NCBI GenBank assembly: GCA_944386495.1
Contig: CALXBE010000015.1
Span: forward strand, 1 to 52,551
DNA length: 52,551 nucleotides
Direction of reading: 5' to 3'
Origin: an uncultured Gemmiger sp.
GTDB taxonomy: Bacteria > Bacillota > Clostridia > Oscillospirales > Ruminococcaceae
Shown: one piece after another, positions 51,584 to 52,551 of the stretch
Layout: each line of letters begins with the position of its first letter
How positions within the stretch are numbered: the stretch's first letter is position 1
Made by a program: the position numbers and the translations under genes
Notes under the pieces: generated by a model
Database searches by the model: none
Seen by the model: only the letters and a program-made list of their open reading frames with translations
Told to the model about the DNA's origin: nothing

Positions 51584-51609
51584 AACTGCAAAAAATAATT
51601 TTTGCAGTT
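51584..51609. promoter_or_regulatory. Perfect palindrome, candidate operator
   Basis: AACTGCAAAAA and TTTTTGCAGTT are perfect complements around ATAA. A binding site for the PRD regulator of the operon is the simplest reading; a hairpin in an unknown transcript is the alternative. Confidence 0.55.
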
Positions 51610-51774
51610 TTGGAGGGTAGAGATTTATAGTTATTTTGAACAAATGTTATTTATTTGACCTTGTTTTTTCCTTTCCAATCCTTCAAAAATGAGTTATTGG
51701 CGACAACTTTTTCCATTTAAAGTGACATTTTCTATCTTATCTTTCATTTTTCCCGTCTTTGAAAGGACAATTCC

Positions 51775-51817
51775 TTTTAAAATGAAATATTCCCCTCACA
51801 AGGACATGTGAGGGGAA
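51775..51817 (-). terminator. Terminator of the ywlG gene
   Basis: TTCCCCTCACA and TGTGAGGGGAA form an 11-bp stem, followed on the minus strand by TATTTCATTTT. Confidence 0.75.
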
Positions 51818-51822
51818 TCCCG

Positions 51823-52374
51823 TCATGCCAGATCCGGATTATAGTGGGCTCTTTCTCCTCCAATATATTTGGGACGAGTCCGTGCGCAGACCAGATGAGC
51901 CTTCCCGATGGCATTCAGAGAAAGCCGAACCGGGACCGCTACGGGAGCCAGATGCATCCCTATCAGGGTATCGCCAATATCCATTCCCGCCTGGGCCTGG
52001 ATGCTCTCCACTGCCACCGGGTTCCGGAACCGGGACCAGCAGGTGGTGGCCCAGCTTCCCCCTGCGTGGGGCTGAGGCATTGCATTTACAATGGGCCAGC
52101 CATGGCTCCGGGCAGCCTCACTTTCCAGAATAATGGCACGGTTGAGATGCTCGCAGCACTGGGCAGCCAGCCATATCCCCTTCTCCTCCAGGATGGGAGC
52201 CAATCCCTGGTATAAAGCCTGTGCGGCCTCCATACTGCTGTTCTTTCCGATGGTCCCTCCTACCATCTCACTGGAGGAGCAGCCCACCACCAAAATATCC
52301 CCCGCCCTCAGTTTGGCGGTATCCAGCAATTCCTTCAAAGCCTGTGCGGCCTGGGCAGTGATTTCCTCATACAT
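51823..52374 (-). CDS. UPF0340 / TIGR01440 (YwlG) family protein
   Basis: The 183-residue protein matches the YwlG family of Firmicutes: V-V-G-C-S-S-S-E-M-V-G-G-T-I-G-K near residue 28, a C-C-E-H-L-N-R-A segment, and M-D-I-G-D-T-L-I-G-M-H near the end. Its function has not been established; the fold is thought to be Rossmann-like and it is often found near glyA or upp in Bacillus. The ATG at M-Y-E-E-I is chosen, with AAAGGGG upstream. It is transcribed alone from the promoter at 52400-52428. Confidence 0.88.
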   Translation of the reverse strand: MYEEITAQAAQALKELLDTAKLRAGDILVVGCSSSEMVGGTIGKNSSMEAAQALYQGLAPILEEKGIWLAAQCCEHLNRAIILESEAARSHGWPIVNAMPQPHAGGSWATTCWSRFRNPVAVESIQAQAGMDIGDTLIGMHLAPVAVPVRLSLNAIGKAHLVCARTRPKYIGGERAHYNPDLA

Positions 52375-52399
52375 AACACAACGCCCCTTTCTTGGTTCC

Positions 52400-52428
52400 A
52401 GTATACCTCTTTTTCTCTGCTTTTCCAA
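52400..52428 (-). promoter_or_regulatory. Sigma-A promoter of ywlG
   Basis: Minus-strand TTGGAA and TATACT with a 17-base spacer. Confidence 0.65.
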
Positions 52429-52432
52429 TAAG

Positions 52433-52470
52433 GTAAAAAAAGAAAGCCCGCACAGTTTCCTGTGCGGGCA
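52433..52470 (-). terminator. Terminator following the tRNA-Lys 3' fragment
   Basis: GCCCGCACAG and CTGTGCGGGC around GAAA, followed on the minus strand by TTTCTTTTTTT. It is the natural terminator of the interrupted tRNA gene. Confidence 0.8.
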
Positions 52471-52475
52471 TTTCC

Positions 52476-52525
52476 TGGTGCGCCGTCGGGAACTCGAATC
52501 CCGGGCCCTCTGATTAAAAGTCAGA
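52476..52525 (-). pseudogene. 3' part of tRNA-Lys (anticodon TTT), 5' half missing
   Basis: From the anticodon stem on, the tRNA is perfect: TCTGA/TCAGA around CTTTTAA (anticodon TTT), variable loop GGGCC, T stem CGGGA/TCCCG with loop TTCGAGT, acceptor strand ACGGCGC, A and encoded CCA. The 26 bases upstream, where the D arm and 5' acceptor should be, are AT-rich and unrelated. The break lies exactly at the anticodon stem, as in tRNA genes used as integration sites by tyrosine recombinases. Confidence 0.75.
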
Positions 52526-52551
52526 AATGAGATTTTGCAATATTAAGTCAG

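Larger units (their letters stand above)
51341..51789 (-). promoter_or_regulatory. Regulatory region of the PTS-iol operon
   Basis: About 450 AT-rich bases without a gene. A -10 box TATACT lies at 51441-51446, but no good -35 box stands 17 bases upstream, as in activator-dependent promoters. Upstream are two related palindromes (51490-51516 and 51584-51609) and a half-site-like CAGATTGCAAACTG (51456-51469). No cre box with a good match was seen. Confidence 0.55.

Noticed and set aside
1-52551. CRISPR arrays, transposases, prophage genes
   Set aside because: No regularly spaced short repeats and no transposase, integrase or phage structural proteins were recognised in any frame; only att-like traces near two tRNAs were seen.

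Overview
The window reads as chromosome of a spore-forming, moderately GC-rich Clostridia member. I place it in the Oscillospiraceae (Flavonifractor/Lawsonibacter/Oscillibacter-like) by inference from gene content: SpoIIE, a fused IspH-S1 protein, a single-chain clostridial PurL, an IMP cyclohydrolase separate from AICAR transformylase, and many CNNM, DegV, GtrA and YwlG family genes. Most genes lie on the minus strand in long, tightly packed operons with clear sigma-A promoters (17-bp spacers) and strong intrinsic terminators. No transposase, prophage or CRISPR array was seen.

Layout from left to right. (1) 1-2.9 kb: an FG-GAP-like lipoprotein, deoC, a 51-codon membrane peptide and a GtrA-type flippase. 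(2) 2.9-13.7 kb: one minus-strand operon. From its promoter near 13.7 kb it runs through an NAD-dependent epimerase homologue, a TIM-barrel sugar isomerase homologue, two GT2 glycosyltransferases, an FAD oxidoreductase, a GT-C-like membrane protein, a BaiN/HI0933-type flavoprotein, cytidylate kinase, PlsC and the IspH-S1 fusion. It combines an undescribed-looking surface glycan cassette with lipid and isoprenoid housekeeping genes. (3) 13.8-17.3 kb: a small secreted or membrane protein, DegV, PurA, a DUF896 protein and a structured RNA that may be 6S RNA. (4) 17.3-31 kb: QueH, PurB, then the nine-gene operon purE-C-F-M-N-[PurO-like IMP cyclohydrolase]-[AICAR transformylase]-D-L. Its long leader ends in an intrinsic terminator. 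Together these supply the PRPP-to-IMP route, apart from PurK, plus the AMP branch.

(5) 31.3-38.8 kb: GpsA, ProBA, tRNA-Gly(TCC), a CNNM/CBS/CorC membrane protein, a 37-kDa nucleoid-associated protein, tRNA-Leu(CAG) followed by a degenerate repeat block that copies the tRNA 3' end, and a second lipoprotein. (6) 38.9-41.3 kb: SpoIIE. (7) 41.3-51.4 kb: an eleven-gene minus-strand cluster. It joins a fructose-type PTS (separate EIIB, EIIC and EIIA), an HPr-like protein without the Ser46 position, a PRD/EIIA regulator, a class II aldolase, IolC, IolB, an iron alcohol dehydrogenase and a HAD phosphatase. The iolG, iolE and iolD genes of normal inositol catabolism are missing here. This is the strongest candidate for an undescribed pathway. 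(8) 51.8 kb to the end: YwlG and, at the right edge, only the 3' part of a tRNA-Lys, as expected at the border of an integrated element lying beyond the window.
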